A stretch of DNA of 64,000 bases from Parafrankia discariae (GTDB taxonomy: Bacteria; Actinomycetota; Actinomycetes; Frankiales; Frankiaceae): the NCBI RefSeq assembly GCF_000373365.1, contig NZ_KB891104.1:1-64000 (forward strand). The letters are read 5' to 3'. Position 1 is the first letter of the stretch. Every line of letters starts with the position of its first letter. The translations under genes were made by a program, and so were the position numbers. The notes under the pieces are model-generated. The model searched no databases. It was given only the letters and a program-made list of their open reading frames with translations, and was not told the origin of the DNA. This document shows, one piece after another, positions 34,258 to 43,660 of the stretch.

Positions 34258-35240
34258 CCACACCGAATGGGCACCAGTACGCTCCCGCGGTCCGCGTCCG
34301 CGGGCTCACCAGGAGCTACCGGCACGCGGCCGTCCTGGACGGCGTCGACCTCACCGTGGGCCGCGGCGACGTCCACGCGCTGCTGGGGCCGAACGGCGCC
34401 GGCAAGACGACCATGATTCGCATCCTGGCCACGCTGCTGCGGCCGGACTCCGGAACCGTCCACGTCGCCGGCCACGACGCGCTGCGGGCCGCGCGGCAGG
34501 TCCGCGCCGTGATCAGTCTGACCGGGCAGTACGCGGCCGTCGACGAGGTCCTCACCGGCGAGGAGAACCTGGTCCTGATGGGCCGGCTCGCCCGGCTGGG
34601 CCGGCCCGGCGCCCGCGCGCGTGCCACCGAACTGCTGGACCGCTTCGACCTGGCCGACGCCCGCGCCCGGCCGGTACGCACCTACTCCGGGGGGATGCGT
34701 CGCCGCCTCGACCTGGCCCTCGGCCTCGTGTCCCGGCCGCGGGTGATGTTCCTTGACGAGCCGACCACCGGACTCGACCCGCGCAGCCGCGCCGAACTGT
34801 GGACGGTCATCCGCGAGCTCGCCGCGGACGGGGTGAGCGTCCTGCTCACCACCCAGTACCTCGAGGAGGCCGACCGGCTCGCCGACCGGGTCACCGTGCT
34901 CGACCACGGACGGGTCACAGCCGAGGGGACCGTCGAGGAGCTGAAGTCCCGGATCGCCGGGCAGCGCCTCGAGCTCACCTTCACCGACGACGCCCACTTC
35001 GCCGCCGCGCTGCGGCTGCTCGGCCCCACCGCGGGCGAGCGCGACGCCCGGCGCCGGACCGTGGCCGTCCCCACCGACGGCACCGCCACCGAGGTACGCG
35101 CCGTCCTCGACCGGATGCGGCACGCCGGACTGGACGTGGGCCCGGTCGCGCTGCGCCGGCCGAACCTCGACGACGTGTTCCTCAGCCTCACCAGCGCCGG
35201 CCAGCCCGCCCCGTCCCGCCGCGAGGAGCCCGCCCGATGA
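34254..35240 (+). CDS. ABC transporter ATPase, DrrA/CcmA-like, 328 aa
   Basis: Drug-export ATP-binding subunit. Walker A is GPNGAGKTT (near residues 43-51), the Q-loop region is SLTGQYAAVDEVLTGEEN, the signature is YSGGMRRRLDLAL, Walker B is VMFLDEPTTGLD, and the H-loop region reads LLTTQYLEEAD, where Gln replaces the usual switch His, as is common in DrrA proteins. The C-terminal extension carries PNLDDVFLSLT as in daunorubicin-resistance ATPases. The start at 34254 is in an ATGA overlap with a six-codon leader ORF. Its own stop overlaps the permease ATG. Confidence 0.93.
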   Translation: MTTPNGHQYAPAVRVRGLTRSYRHAAVLDGVDLTVGRGDVHALLGPNGAGKTTMIRILATLLRPDSGTVHVAGHDALRAARQVRAVISLTGQYAAVDEVLTGEENLVLMGRLARLGRPGARARATELLDRFDLADARARPVRTYSGGMRRRLDLALGLVSRPRVMFLDEPTTGLDPRSRAELWTVIRELAADGVSVLLTTQYLEEADRLADRVTVLDHGRVTAEGTVEELKSRIAGQRLELTFTDDAHFAAALRLLGPTAGERDARRRTVAVPTDGTATEVRAVLDRMRHAGLDVGPVALRRPNLDDVFLSLTSAGQPAPSRREEPAR

Positions 35241-36094
35241 CCATCGAACCCCGCACCGCCGGCACCACCCCGGCCGGCATCATCCCCGCCGGCGCCGCCG
35301 CGACCGAAGGGTGGACGGTTACCGCGCGCTGGGCGGCGGCGGACGCCGCCGTGCTGGTCGGGCGCGGCCTGCGGCACCTGGTCCGCGACCCGGAGACGCT
35401 GCTACTGAGCGTGATCCTGCCGGTCAACCTGATGCTGCTGTTCGTCTACGTGTTCGGCGGCGCGATCGACACCGGGGGCGACTACGTCGACTACGTCGTG
35501 CCGGGCATCATCCTGCTCTGCGCGGGCTACGGGGCGGCCGCCACCGCGGTCGGCGTCGCCCAGGACACCGCGACCGGTGTCATCGACCGGTTCCGCTCGC
35601 TGCCGATCTCGGCCGGGGCGGTGCTGACCGGGCATGTCGTCGCCAGCGTCGCGCGCAACGCCGTCTCGACCGCGCTGGTCGTCGCGGTGGCGCTGGCCAC
35701 CGGGTTCCGCCCGGACGCCACCGCCGTGGAATGGTGCGGGGTCATCGTGGTGCTGCTGCTGTTCGTCCTCGCCATGACCTGGCTGTCGGTGGCGCTCGGA
35801 CTGCTGGCCGGCAGCTCGCAGGCCGCCAGCGGCTTCACCTTCTTCGTGCTGTTCCTGCCCTACCTGAGCAGCGCGTTCGTGCCGACCGGCACGATGCCGG
35901 GCCCGCTGCGCGCGGTCGCGGACCACCAGCCGGTCACCCCGGTGATCGAGACGCTGCGCGGCCTGCTGACGGGGACCCCGATCGGGACGAGCGGGTGGCT
36001 GGCGCTGGCCTGGTTCGGCCCGGTGCTGGCCGGGTCCTACCTGGCGGCGAAATTCCTGTTCGGATGGCGTGCGTTCACCGGGCGGGCCGACTGA
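35237..36094 (+). CDS. ABC transporter permease, DrrB-like (ABC-2 type), 285 aa
   Basis: Membrane partner of the preceding ATPase. After about 45 soluble residues there are six hydrophobic segments, including ILPVNLMLLFVYVFGGAID and the ABC-2 segment FLPYLSSAFVPTGTMP that is typical of DrrB/NodJ permeases. ATG at 35237 overlaps the ATPase stop (ATGA). The pair probably exports a hydrophobic antibiotic or lipid. The gene is followed after 125 bp by the HelD-like gene. Confidence 0.92.
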   Translation: MTIEPRTAGTTPAGIIPAGAAATEGWTVTARWAAADAAVLVGRGLRHLVRDPETLLLSVILPVNLMLLFVYVFGGAIDTGGDYVDYVVPGIILLCAGYGAAATAVGVAQDTATGVIDRFRSLPISAGAVLTGHVVASVARNAVSTALVVAVALATGFRPDATAVEWCGVIVVLLLFVLAMTWLSVALGLLAGSSQAASGFTFFVLFLPYLSSAFVPTGTMPGPLRAVADHQPVTPVIETLRGLLTGTPIGTSGWLALAWFGPVLAGSYLAAKFLFGWRAFTGRAD

Positions 36095-36160
36095 TCGGCG
36101 GTTTTCACCCGCCTGAGCGATCGCCTGGATGAAGCCGCTCTGGGCTAAACTGGGGCCGCC

Positions 36161-36187
36161 ATGAAGGCACGCGAAAACGTGCCTTAG
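36161..36187 (+). CDS. Eight-codon leader ORF (MKARENVP) containing a hairpin
   Basis: ATG AAG GCA CGC GAA AAC GTG CCT TAG lies 31 bp before the HelD start. A -10-like TAAACT (36146-36151) would start the mRNA only a few bases before this ATG, so it would be translated nearly leaderless. The whole ORF is folded in a perfect hairpin (see next entry). This is the layout of an attenuator or translation-sensing leader. Confidence 0.5.
   Translation: MKARENVP
36164..36185 (+). promoter_or_regulatory. Leader hairpin upstream of the HelD-like gene
   Basis: aaggcacg (36164-36171) pairs perfectly with cgtgcctt (36178-36185) around the loop cgaaaa. No T run follows, so it is not a classic terminator. 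A ribosome on the eight-codon ORF would melt it. No rifamycin-associated-element-type inverted repeat is visible here. Confidence 0.6.
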
Positions 36188-36218
36188 ACAGCCACAGAGT
36201 AGCGGAAAGGGTTGGGGA

Positions 36219-38918
36219 TTGTCAAACGAAGCGGTGCCCGCCGCGGCTGTATCCCCGGGATCCCCGGTCACCGCGGCCATCCCGGCCGCGGACGGCGCCG
36301 GGGACGGCGAGCAGGCCCGGGAGCAGCGGTACCTGACCATGCTGCACGAGCGGCTGGACGGGCTGCGGGCCGCGGCCGCGGCCGGGCTCGCCGAAGCCCT
36401 GCTGCGCGACGATCCCGAACCCGGCGCGCGCGCCGACCGCGACGCGCTCGTCGCCCGCAACGCCGACCAGGTCGCCCGCTTCGACGCGATGCGGGACCGG
36501 CTGCTGTTCGGCCGGCTCGACATGGCCGACGGGGAGCAGCGCTACATCGGCCGGATGGGGGTCCTCGACCCCGACTCCGACTACCAGCCGCTGCTCATCG
36601 ACTGGCGGGCCCCGGCCTCCCGCCCCTTCTACCTGGCCACCGGGGCCACTCCGCTGCACGTCGCCCGCCGCCGCCACATCCGCACCGTCGGGCGGCGGGT
36701 GACCCACCTCGACGACGAGCTGTTCGACCCGACGACCCTGGGCGGCGGGGTCGTCGGGCTACGGACCCTCGACGGCCTCGGCGCCAGCGCCGACGACGGC
36801 GACGGCCCCGGCGAGGCGACGCGGGGCGGTCTCGTCGGCGAGGCGACGCTGCTGGCCACCCTCGGCGCGCACCGCACCGGCCGGATGCGCGACATCGTCG
36901 CGACCATCCAGGCCGAACAGGACCGCATCATCCGCTCCGAGCAGGACGGCGTCCTCGTCGTCGAGGGCGGGCCGGGCACCGGCAAGACCACCGTCGCGCT
37001 GCACCGCGCCGCCTACCTGCTGTACTCCCGGCGGGAGCAGCTGTCCAAGCGCGGGGTGCTCATCGTCGGGCCGAACCCGGCGTTCCTGCGCTACATCGAG
37101 CAGGTGCTGCCCTCCCTCGGCGAGACCGGGGTGCTGCTGTCGACCGTCGGGGACCTCTTCCCCGGCGTGCGGGCCCGCCGTGCCGAGAGCACGACCGCCG
37201 CGGAGATCAAGGGTCGGTCGGAGATGGTCGACATCCTGGCCGCCGCCGTCCGCGACCGCCAGCGGCTGCCCGACACGCCCCTGGAGATCACCGTCGCGGA
37301 CGGGATCGCCCGCCTCGACGAGACCATCGTCGTGCCGGCCCGGGCGGCCGCCCGGCTCACCGGCCGGCCGCACAACCACGCCCGGTCGGTGTTCGTCCGG
37401 GAGGTGATCACCGCCCTGACCCGCCAGATCGCCGACCGGTACGAGTCGTCGATCGACGAGGTCGACATCCCGGACTTCGTCGACGACTTCATGCTCTGGC
37501 CGGACACCGACGCCGCCCGCGACGCCCTCGGCGAGAGCGACGAGGACGGCGGGCCAGGCGGAAGCGGCACGGCGGCGGACGGTGGTGACTGGCCGAGCGC
37601 GGCCCTGGCCGCCGCGGCCGCGGCGACGGACCGGCCGGTGCTCGACTCCGCCGACCTGGCCGACCTGCGCCGCGACCTGCGGTCCGACCCCAGGCTCGCC
37701 GAGGCGATCGACGGCCTGTGGCCGCTGCTGACCCCGCAGGCGCTGCTGGCGGACCTGTTCGCCTCCCCCGACACGCTGTCCCGCGCCGCCCCCGGCCTGA
37801 GTGACGCCGAGCGCGCGGCGCTGCGCCGCGCCCCCGACGGGGCCAGCGAGACCGGCGAGGGCGGGTCCGGCGGCTGGACGCCCGCCGACACCCCGCTGCT
37901 CGACGAGGCCGCCGAACTGCTCGGCGACGACCCCCGGGCGGCGATCGACGCGGCCGTCGCCGCACATCTGGAACGCCAGCAGCGCGTCGACTACGCCGGC
38001 GGGGTGCTCGACATCCTCTCCCGCGGCGACACCGAGGACCCGGACGGCGAGACGCTGATGGCCGCCGACGTCATCGACGCCGACCGTTTCGGCGAGCGCC
38101 AGGAGGAGGTCGACACCCGCAGCACCGCCGAGCGCGCCGCCGCCGACCGCGGCTGGGCGTTCGGCCACGTGATCGTCGACGAGGCGCAGGAGCTGTCCCC
38201 GATGGCCTGGCGGATGGTGATGCGCCGCTGCCCGACCCGGTCGATGACGCTCGTCGGCGACGTCGCGCAGACCGGCGACGCGGCCGGGAGCTCGTCATGG
38301 GAGCAGGCGCTCGACCCGTTCGTGGGCCGGCGGTTCACCCTCGAGCGGCTCACGGTGAACTACCGCACCGGCGCGGAGATCATGGACGTCGCCGGCGACG
38401 TGCTCGCCGCCCAGGGCCGCGGGCTGCGCGCGCCGCGGTCGGTGCGCCGCTCGGGCCACGCGCCGTGGCGGCTCGCGGTCGACGCGCCGGAGCTGGTGGA
38501 GCGCCTGCAGCGGCTGGTCCGCGCCGAGCGCGCGGCGGCCGGCGGTGGGCGGCTGGCGGTGATCGTGCCACGGTCCCGCCGCGACGAGCTGGCGTCTCTC
38601 GCCGAAACCGACAACGCCGGCGGCACCGGGGGTGTCGGCGCGGCGGGTGGGGCGGGTGGCTCGGACGCGGATCCGGAGCGGCCGATCGTCGTGCTGACGG
38701 TCCGCGAGTCCAAGGGGCTGGAGTTCGACGCGGTCATCGTGGTCGAACCCGAACGCATCCTGGCCGAGTCACCGCGAGGCGCCGGTGACCTGTACGTCGC
38801 GTTGACCCGGCCGACGAACCAGCTCGGGGTGGTGCACGTCGGCGAGCTGCCGGCGGTGCTGAGCCGGCTACGGCCGCACGCGGCTGGCACCGGTGCGCCG
38901 GCGGCGCCGCGACGCTGA
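36219..38918 (+). CDS. HelD/HelR-type RNA polymerase-associated UvrD-like ATPase, 899 aa
   Basis: Superfamily 1 helicase-like protein. The N-terminal coiled part (EQRYLTMLHERLDGLR) and RYIGRMGVLD with PLLIDWRAPASRPFYLAT are hallmarks of HelD, which inserts into the RNA polymerase channels and releases stalled enzyme. Walker A is EGGPGTGKTT near residue 250, Walker B region VDEAQELSPMAW, then GDVAQTGD, VNYRTGAEIM, and the C-terminal VRESKGLEFDAVIVVEP with YVALTRP. The actinobacterial HelR branch is known to protect RNA polymerase from rifamycins. At 899 aa it is longer than most, due to low-complexity inserts. The TTG start has GGAAAGG upstream. It lies after a drug exporter. Confidence 0.9.
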   Translation: MSNEAVPAAAVSPGSPVTAAIPAADGAGDGEQAREQRYLTMLHERLDGLRAAAAAGLAEALLRDDPEPGARADRDALVARNADQVARFDAMRDRLLFGRLDMADGEQRYIGRMGVLDPDSDYQPLLIDWRAPASRPFYLATGATPLHVARRRHIRTVGRRVTHLDDELFDPTTLGGGVVGLRTLDGLGASADDGDGPGEATRGGLVGEATLLATLGAHRTGRMRDIVATIQAEQDRIIRSEQDGVLVVEGGPGTGKTTVALHRAAYLLYSRREQLSKRGVLIVGPNPAFLRYIEQVLPSLGETGVLLSTVGDLFPGVRARRAESTTAAEIKGRSEMVDILAAAVRDRQRLPDTPLEITVADGIARLDETIVVPARAAARLTGRPHNHARSVFVREVITALTRQIADRYESSIDEVDIPDFVDDFMLWPDTDAARDALGESDEDGGPGGSGTAADGGDWPSAALAAAAAATDRPVLDSADLADLRRDLRSDPRLAEAIDGLWPLLTPQALLADLFASPDTLSRAAPGLSDAERAALRRAPDGASETGEGGSGGWTPADTPLLDEAAELLGDDPRAAIDAAVAAHLERQQRVDYAGGVLDILSRGDTEDPDGETLMAADVIDADRFGERQEEVDTRSTAERAAADRGWAFGHVIVDEAQELSPMAWRMVMRRCPTRSMTLVGDVAQTGDAAGSSSWEQALDPFVGRRFTLERLTVNYRTGAEIMDVAGDVLAAQGRGLRAPRSVRRSGHAPWRLAVDAPELVERLQRLVRAERAAAGGGRLAVIVPRSRRDELASLAETDNAGGTGGVGAAGGAGGSDADPERPIVVLTVRESKGLEFDAVIVVEPERILAESPRGAGDLYVALTRPTNQLGVVHVGELPAVLSRLRPHAAGTGAPAAPRR

Positions 38919-38932
38919 GCCGGCGGGGTCGG

Positions 38933-38975
38933 TCCGTCCCCGGGACGCGGCGGTGGGCCGCGCCCCGGGGACGGA
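38933..38975. terminator. Hairpin terminator after the HelD-like gene
   Basis: A 19-bp stem with one mismatch (38933-38951 with 38957-38975) and a five-base loop begins 15 bp after the stop codon. Confidence 0.75.
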
Positions 38976-39082
38976 GTGGAGATTTCAAGATCGGAACTGG
39001 TCGCGAACGGTCGTCAACATCGTTGACTGTCTTGTGTCGGGGGTGCACCAGCCGGTAGTCGAACGATCAGGCCACCGTCGCC

Positions 39083-39325
39083 TCACCCGCTTCGCGCGGT
39101 AGACGCGAGCAGCCGATGCCACCGGTCAGGCTCGAGGTTCAGCCACCGGTCGACATCCTCGCGCCACCAGATCCGGGTCCCGTTCCAGGCGGACGTCCGG
39201 TTCACGACCCCCGCGGCCGCGGGTGCCGCCGGATCGCTGCGCAGCCGGTGATCGACGGCCTGCCGGGTGACGCCCAGCGCCCGGGCGATGTCACCAGACC
39301 CGACGAGCAGAGGGAGCTCATCCAC
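39083..39325 (-). CDS. Small HTH (excisionase/MerR-like) DNA-binding protein, 80 aa
   Basis: The core LVGSGDIARALGVTRQAVDHRL is a winged-helix HTH of the excisionase/AlpA type, followed by TSAWNGTRIWWREDVDRWL, the usual wing. GTG at 39325 is chosen as just before the domain; GTG at 39352 is an alternative adding nine residues. Neither has a strong ribosome site. No integrase is adjacent, so it is probably a stand-alone regulator. Targets unknown. Confidence 0.7.
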   Translation of the reverse strand: MDELPLLVGSGDIARALGVTRQAVDHRLRSDPAAPAAAGVVNRTSAWNGTRIWWREDVDRWLNLEPDRWHRLLASTARSG

Positions 39326-39541
39326 CCCGCCGACGCTAACCGCAAAAAGCACGAGTGGAATGTCCCGCCGCCCCGGTAGGTGGGGCGGCGGCCCCCATCA
39401 CAGGACCAACGGACGGCACACGGGAGCACTCGGCCCCAGCCTGCGCGGTCACGTGGCCTACCGGACGGCGCGTGCTGACGACTCCGTCACGGCACGGGCA
39501 CGGGCACGGCGGGGCGAGGCAGGTCGGCGGACGGCGGATGG

Positions 39542-40705
39542 TCAGGCGGCGTGCTTCGCCGCGATCCGCTCCCGGTCGGGCCAGCGCACGTCGTGCGCCC
39601 AGCCGAGACGCTCGAACACCGCGATCAGCCGGGCGCTGAGGTCGATCTGACCGCGCAGCACCCCGTGGCGCGCGCTGGTGGGGTCCGCGTGGTGCAGGTT
39701 GTGCCACGCCTCCCCGAACGACGGGACGGCCAGCCACCACACGTTGCCCGAGTGGTCCCGGGTGGTGAACGGCTTGGCGCCCAGGACGTGGCAGATCGAG
39801 TTGATCGAGAAGGTCACGTGGTGCAGCAGGAAGACCCGGACCAGCGACGCCCAGAAGAACGCGGTGAGCGCGCCCGTCCACGACCCCGCCCACAGACCGC
39901 CGACCAGCGGCGGGAGCAGCATCGACACGGCGACCAGCCAGCCGAAGCGGTCCGAGATCCGGCGGATGTCCCGGTCGGCGAGCAGGTCCGGGCAGTACCG
40001 CTGGGCGTTGGTCCGCCGCGGCGCGAACAGCCAGCCGACGTGCGCGTGCAGCAGGCCCCGGGCCAGCGACCGGGCCCCGGGCCCGAACCGCCACGGGGAG
40101 TGCGGGTCGCCGTCGCGGTCGGAGAAGCGGTGGTGGCGCCGGTGCGCGGCCACCCAGTCGATCACGCTCATCTCGATCGCCATGCCGCCGGCGAGCGCGA
40201 GCGCGATCCGCAGGCCCCGGCGCGCCTTGAACGCGCCGTGGGTGAAGTGCCGGTGATAGCCGACGGTGATCCCGAGACCGCCGACGACGTACATCACCGC
40301 GCCGATGACGATGTCGTGCCAGCCCAGGCCCCAGCCCCAGGCGAACGGGACGGCGAGGGCGACCGCCAGCAGCGGCCCGCCCAGGAAGAGCGCGAGCAGG
40401 ATCTGCTCGGCGCGGGACTTCGGCCGGGGATCCAGCTCCGGCACGGCACCCGGCGCCCGCGGCGGCGCGGTACCCTCGGCCACCGCGCACTCTCCCACCG
40501 CGATCGCGCTCGCCGCGGCCTTGCCGCCCGTGTTCTTGTCCGCGGCACGCCCGGCCGCCGGGCCCGACGGCGTGGACGGCCGCGTCGCGCCGGCCGCGAC
40601 GGCCGGGCCGGGCGCCACCGCCGGCACCGACGCCCGAGGCGCGTCCGTGGCCGGACCGACAGTCAGAAGCACGGGCGGACTCACGCCCGTACGGTCATGG
40701 GACAT
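39542..40705 (-). CDS. Acyl-CoA/acyl-lipid delta-9-type desaturase, 387 aa
   Basis: Integral-membrane di-iron fatty acid desaturase. All three histidine boxes are present: HRHFTH, HRRHH and HNLHH. Four hydrophobic stretches flank them (for example LLAVALAVPFAWGWGLGW). An Ala/Pro-rich N-terminal tail of about 90 residues precedes the enzyme. It introduces a double bond into acyl chains and so tunes membrane fluidity. ATG at 40705 has GGAGAGG 7-8 bases upstream. No dedicated electron donor gene is adjacent. It is divergent from the DUF3516 helicase gene (320-bp gap). Confidence 0.93.
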   Translation of the reverse strand: MSHDRTGVSPPVLLTVGPATDAPRASVPAVAPGPAVAAGATRPSTPSGPAAGRAADKNTGGKAAASAIAVGECAVAEGTAPPRAPGAVPELDPRPKSRAEQILLALFLGGPLLAVALAVPFAWGWGLGWHDIVIGAVMYVVGGLGITVGYHRHFTHGAFKARRGLRIALALAGGMAIEMSVIDWVAAHRRHHRFSDRDGDPHSPWRFGPGARSLARGLLHAHVGWLFAPRRTNAQRYCPDLLADRDIRRISDRFGWLVAVSMLLPPLVGGLWAGSWTGALTAFFWASLVRVFLLHHVTFSINSICHVLGAKPFTTRDHSGNVWWLAVPSFGEAWHNLHHADPTSARHGVLRGQIDLSARLIAVFERLGWAHDVRWPDRERIAAKHAA

Positions 40706-41026
40706 AAGGACCCTCTCCAGGTGGCCGACGACGACACCGCCGACTCTGCTGCGAATCATCATCCAGGTCAGTGGAGGTGGCGCCCGGACCCATGGGGGTC
40801 TGGCCCCACCTGTACCCGCGGGGGGTGAGCCGCGCCGCCCCGCCCGGCGCAGCCGGGGATACCCGCGCCGCGCCGGACCGATACGCCGCCGCGCCCGGCC
40901 GGCGGCGGTTCACCCGGCGCGGTGCACCCACCCACCCGCCTGCACGCCGCGGACCGCACGGCGCGCGCCGCGGTGGGACGGCCCGTCGCCCGCGCCCGCC
41001 GTCCGTGGGGCACGATCGAGAGCACC

Positions 41027-43660
41027 ATGACGCCGCACACCTCCACGCCCGAGAACACCGCACCCGACCTCGCCCCCGACGGCGCGGCACCCGGAACCGC
41101 ACCTGGCGGCACGCCTGGCACCCCCGCGGGCCCGGTCGCCGGCGCGCCGGCGCTGACCGACCGGCTGCCGGCCGGTCCCGAACCCGACGCGGACGCCCTG
41201 TTCGACGCGTTCGGCGCCTGGGTGACCGACCAGGGCCTGGAACTGTATCCGGCGCAGACCGAGGCGCTGATCGAGGTGGTGAGCGGAGCGCACGTCATCC
41301 TGGCGACCCCGACCGGCAGCGGGAAGAGCCTGGTGGCCACCGGCGCGCACTTCGCCGCGCTCGGCTGGGGCCGGCGCACCTTCTACACCGCGCCCATCAA
41401 GGCGCTGGTGTCGGAGAAGTTCTTCGCGCTGTGCGCGGTGTTCGGCCCGGCGCGGGTCGGCATGATGACCGGCGACGCCTCGGTCAACGAGACCGCGCCG
41501 ATCATCTGCTGCACCGCCGAGATCCTGGCGAACATCGCGCTGCGTGACGGCGCCGCCGCCGACGTCGGCCAGGTCGTCATGGACGAGTTCCACTACTACG
41601 CCGACCCGGACCGGGGCTGGGCCTGGCAGGTACCGCTCATCGAGCTGCCCGACACCCAGTTCCTGCTCATGTCGGCGACGCTGGGCGACGTCACCCGGTT
41701 CGAGGAGGACCTGACCCGGCGCACCGGGCGGCCCACGGCGGTGGTGCGCTCGGCGCAGCGCCCCGTCCCACTGTTCCACCGGTATGTGACGACCCCGCTG
41801 CACGAGACGATCGAGGAGCTGCTCGAGACCCGCCAGGCGCCGGTCTACGTCGTGCACTTCACCCAGGCCTCCGCGCTGGAACGGGCGCAGGCGCTGATGA
41901 GCGTGAACGTCTCCACCCGGGCCGAGAAGGACGCCATCGCCGAGATGATCGGCGGGTTCCGGTTCACCGCCGGGTTCGGGAAGACACTGTCCCGGCTGGT
42001 CCGGCACGGGATCGGCGTGCACCACGCGGGGATGTTGCCGAAGTACCGCCGGCTGGTCGAGCTGCTCGCGCAGGCCGGCCTGCTCAAGGTCATCTGCGGC
42101 ACGGACACGCTCGGGGTGGGCATCAACGTCCCGATCCGCACCGTGGTGTTCACCGCGCTGTCGAAGTACGACGGCACCCGCACCCGGATCCTGACCGCGC
42201 GGGAGTTCCACCAGATCGCCGGGCGGGCCGGGCGGGCCGGCTACGACACCGTCGGCAACGTCGTCGTGCAGGCCCCCGAGCACGTCGTGGAGAACGAGAA
42301 GGCGCTGGCGAAGGCCGGCGACGACCCGAAGAAACGACGCAAGGTCGTGCGCCGCAAGCCCCCCGAGGGCTTCGTCTCCTGGGGCGTGCCGACCTTCGAC
42401 CGGCTCGTCGCCGCCGAACCCGAGCCGTTGACGTCACAGTTCGCCGTCAGCCACTCGATGCTGCTCAACGTGGTCAACCGGCCGGGGGACGCGTTCGCCG
42501 CGATGCGCCACCTGCTCACCGACAACCACGAGTCGCCGGCCGGGCAGCGCCGGCTCATCCGCCGGGCGATCGCGATCTACCGGGCGCTGCTCGCCGCCGG
42601 GGTGGTGGAGAAGCTCGACGCCCCGGACGAGACCGGGCGCACCGTGCGGCTCACCGTCGACCTGCAGCTCGACTTCGCGCTCAACCAGCCGCTGTCCCCG
42701 TTCGCGCTGGCCGCGATCGAGCTGCTCGACCGCGAGTCCCCCGCCTACCCGCTGGACGTCCTGAGCCTGCTCGAGGCGACGTTGGACAACCCGCGGCAGG
42801 TGCTGTCCGCGCAGCAGTTCCGCGCCCGCGGGGAGGCGGTGGCGGCGATGAAGGCCGAGGGCGTCGAGTACGACCGGCGGATGGAGCTGCTCGACGAGGT
42901 CACCTGGCCCAAGCCGCTCGACGAACTGCTGCACGCCGCGCTCGCCACCTACCGACGCGGCCACCCCTGGGTCGACGACTACGAACTGTCCCCCAAGTCC
43001 GTCGCCCGGGACCTGTTCGAGCGGGCGATGACCTTCGCCGAGTACGTCGACTTCTACGGCCTGGCCCGCTCCGAGGGGCTGTTGCTGCGCTACCTGGCCG
43101 ACGCGTTCAAGGCCCTGCGCCAGACGGTGCCCGAGGACGCGCGCACCGAGGAGCTCACCGACCTCACCGAGTGGCTGGGCGAGCTGGTCCGCCAGGTCGA
43201 CTCCAGCCTGCTCGACGAGTGGGAGGCGCTGCGCGACCCCGCCCCCGAGGGCGGCGTCGCGCCGGGGGCGCTGGTCGAGCGGACCTCGGCGGTCACCGCG
43301 AACACCCGCGCGTTCCGGGTGCTGGTGCGCAACGCGCTGTTCCGCCGGGTCGAGCTGGCCGCGCTGCGCCGTTACGACCTGCTCGGCGAACTGGACGCGG
43401 CCGTGGGCTTCGACGCACAGGCCTGGCGGGACGCCCTCGAGCCGTACTTCGACCTCCACGCCGAGATCGGGACGGGCCCGGACGCCCGCGGCCCCGGGCT
43501 GCTCATCGTGGAGACCGCCGCGGACCACTGGACGCTGCGCCAGATCTTCGACGATCCGGCCGGGGACCACGACTGGGGAATCAGCGCCGAGGTGGATCTC
43601 GCCGCCTCCGACGAGGCCGGCGTTGCCGTCCTGCGGGTGACGGCCGTCGACCAGCTCTGA
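41027..43660 (+). CDS. Ski2-like DEAD/DEAH-box helicase with DUF3516 C-terminus, 877 aa
   Basis: Superfamily 2 RNA/DNA helicase. Motif I is ATPTGSGKS, Ia TAPIKALVSEK, II MDEFHYY, III LMSATLGD, and VI HQIAGRAGRAG. The C-terminal half from about residue 470 (PEGFVSWGVPTFDRL onward) matches the actinobacterial DUF3516 region. Members are usual in actinobacterial chromosomes and probably act in RNA turnover or repair; the role is not firmly established. ATG at 41027 is preceded by GAGAGC. A disordered Pro/Thr/Ala-rich leader of about 45 residues comes before the helicase core. Confidence 0.9.
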   Translation: MTPHTSTPENTAPDLAPDGAAPGTAPGGTPGTPAGPVAGAPALTDRLPAGPEPDADALFDAFGAWVTDQGLELYPAQTEALIEVVSGAHVILATPTGSGKSLVATGAHFAALGWGRRTFYTAPIKALVSEKFFALCAVFGPARVGMMTGDASVNETAPIICCTAEILANIALRDGAAADVGQVVMDEFHYYADPDRGWAWQVPLIELPDTQFLLMSATLGDVTRFEEDLTRRTGRPTAVVRSAQRPVPLFHRYVTTPLHETIEELLETRQAPVYVVHFTQASALERAQALMSVNVSTRAEKDAIAEMIGGFRFTAGFGKTLSRLVRHGIGVHHAGMLPKYRRLVELLAQAGLLKVICGTDTLGVGINVPIRTVVFTALSKYDGTRTRILTAREFHQIAGRAGRAGYDTVGNVVVQAPEHVVENEKALAKAGDDPKKRRKVVRRKPPEGFVSWGVPTFDRLVAAEPEPLTSQFAVSHSMLLNVVNRPGDAFAAMRHLLTDNHESPAGQRRLIRRAIAIYRALLAAGVVEKLDAPDETGRTVRLTVDLQLDFALNQPLSPFALAAIELLDRESPAYPLDVLSLLEATLDNPRQVLSAQQFRARGEAVAAMKAEGVEYDRRMELLDEVTWPKPLDELLHAALATYRRGHPWVDDYELSPKSVARDLFERAMTFAEYVDFYGLARSEGLLLRYLADAFKALRQTVPEDARTEELTDLTEWLGELVRQVDSSLLDEWEALRDPAPEGGVAPGALVERTSAVTANTRAFRVLVRNALFRRVELAALRRYDLLGELDAAVGFDAQAWRDALEPYFDLHAEIGTGPDARGPGLLIVETAADHWTLRQIFDDPAGDHDWGISAEVDLAASDEAGVAVLRVTAVDQL

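Noticed and set aside
36095-36218. Rifamycin-associated element upstream of the HelD-like gene
   Set aside because: The expected long GC inverted repeat of that element is not seen; only the 8-bp leader hairpin is present.
39083-39325. Integrative element or prophage signalled by the excisionase-like protein
   Set aside because: No integrase, attachment-site repeat or phage gene is nearby; such small HTH proteins are common as stand-alone regulators.
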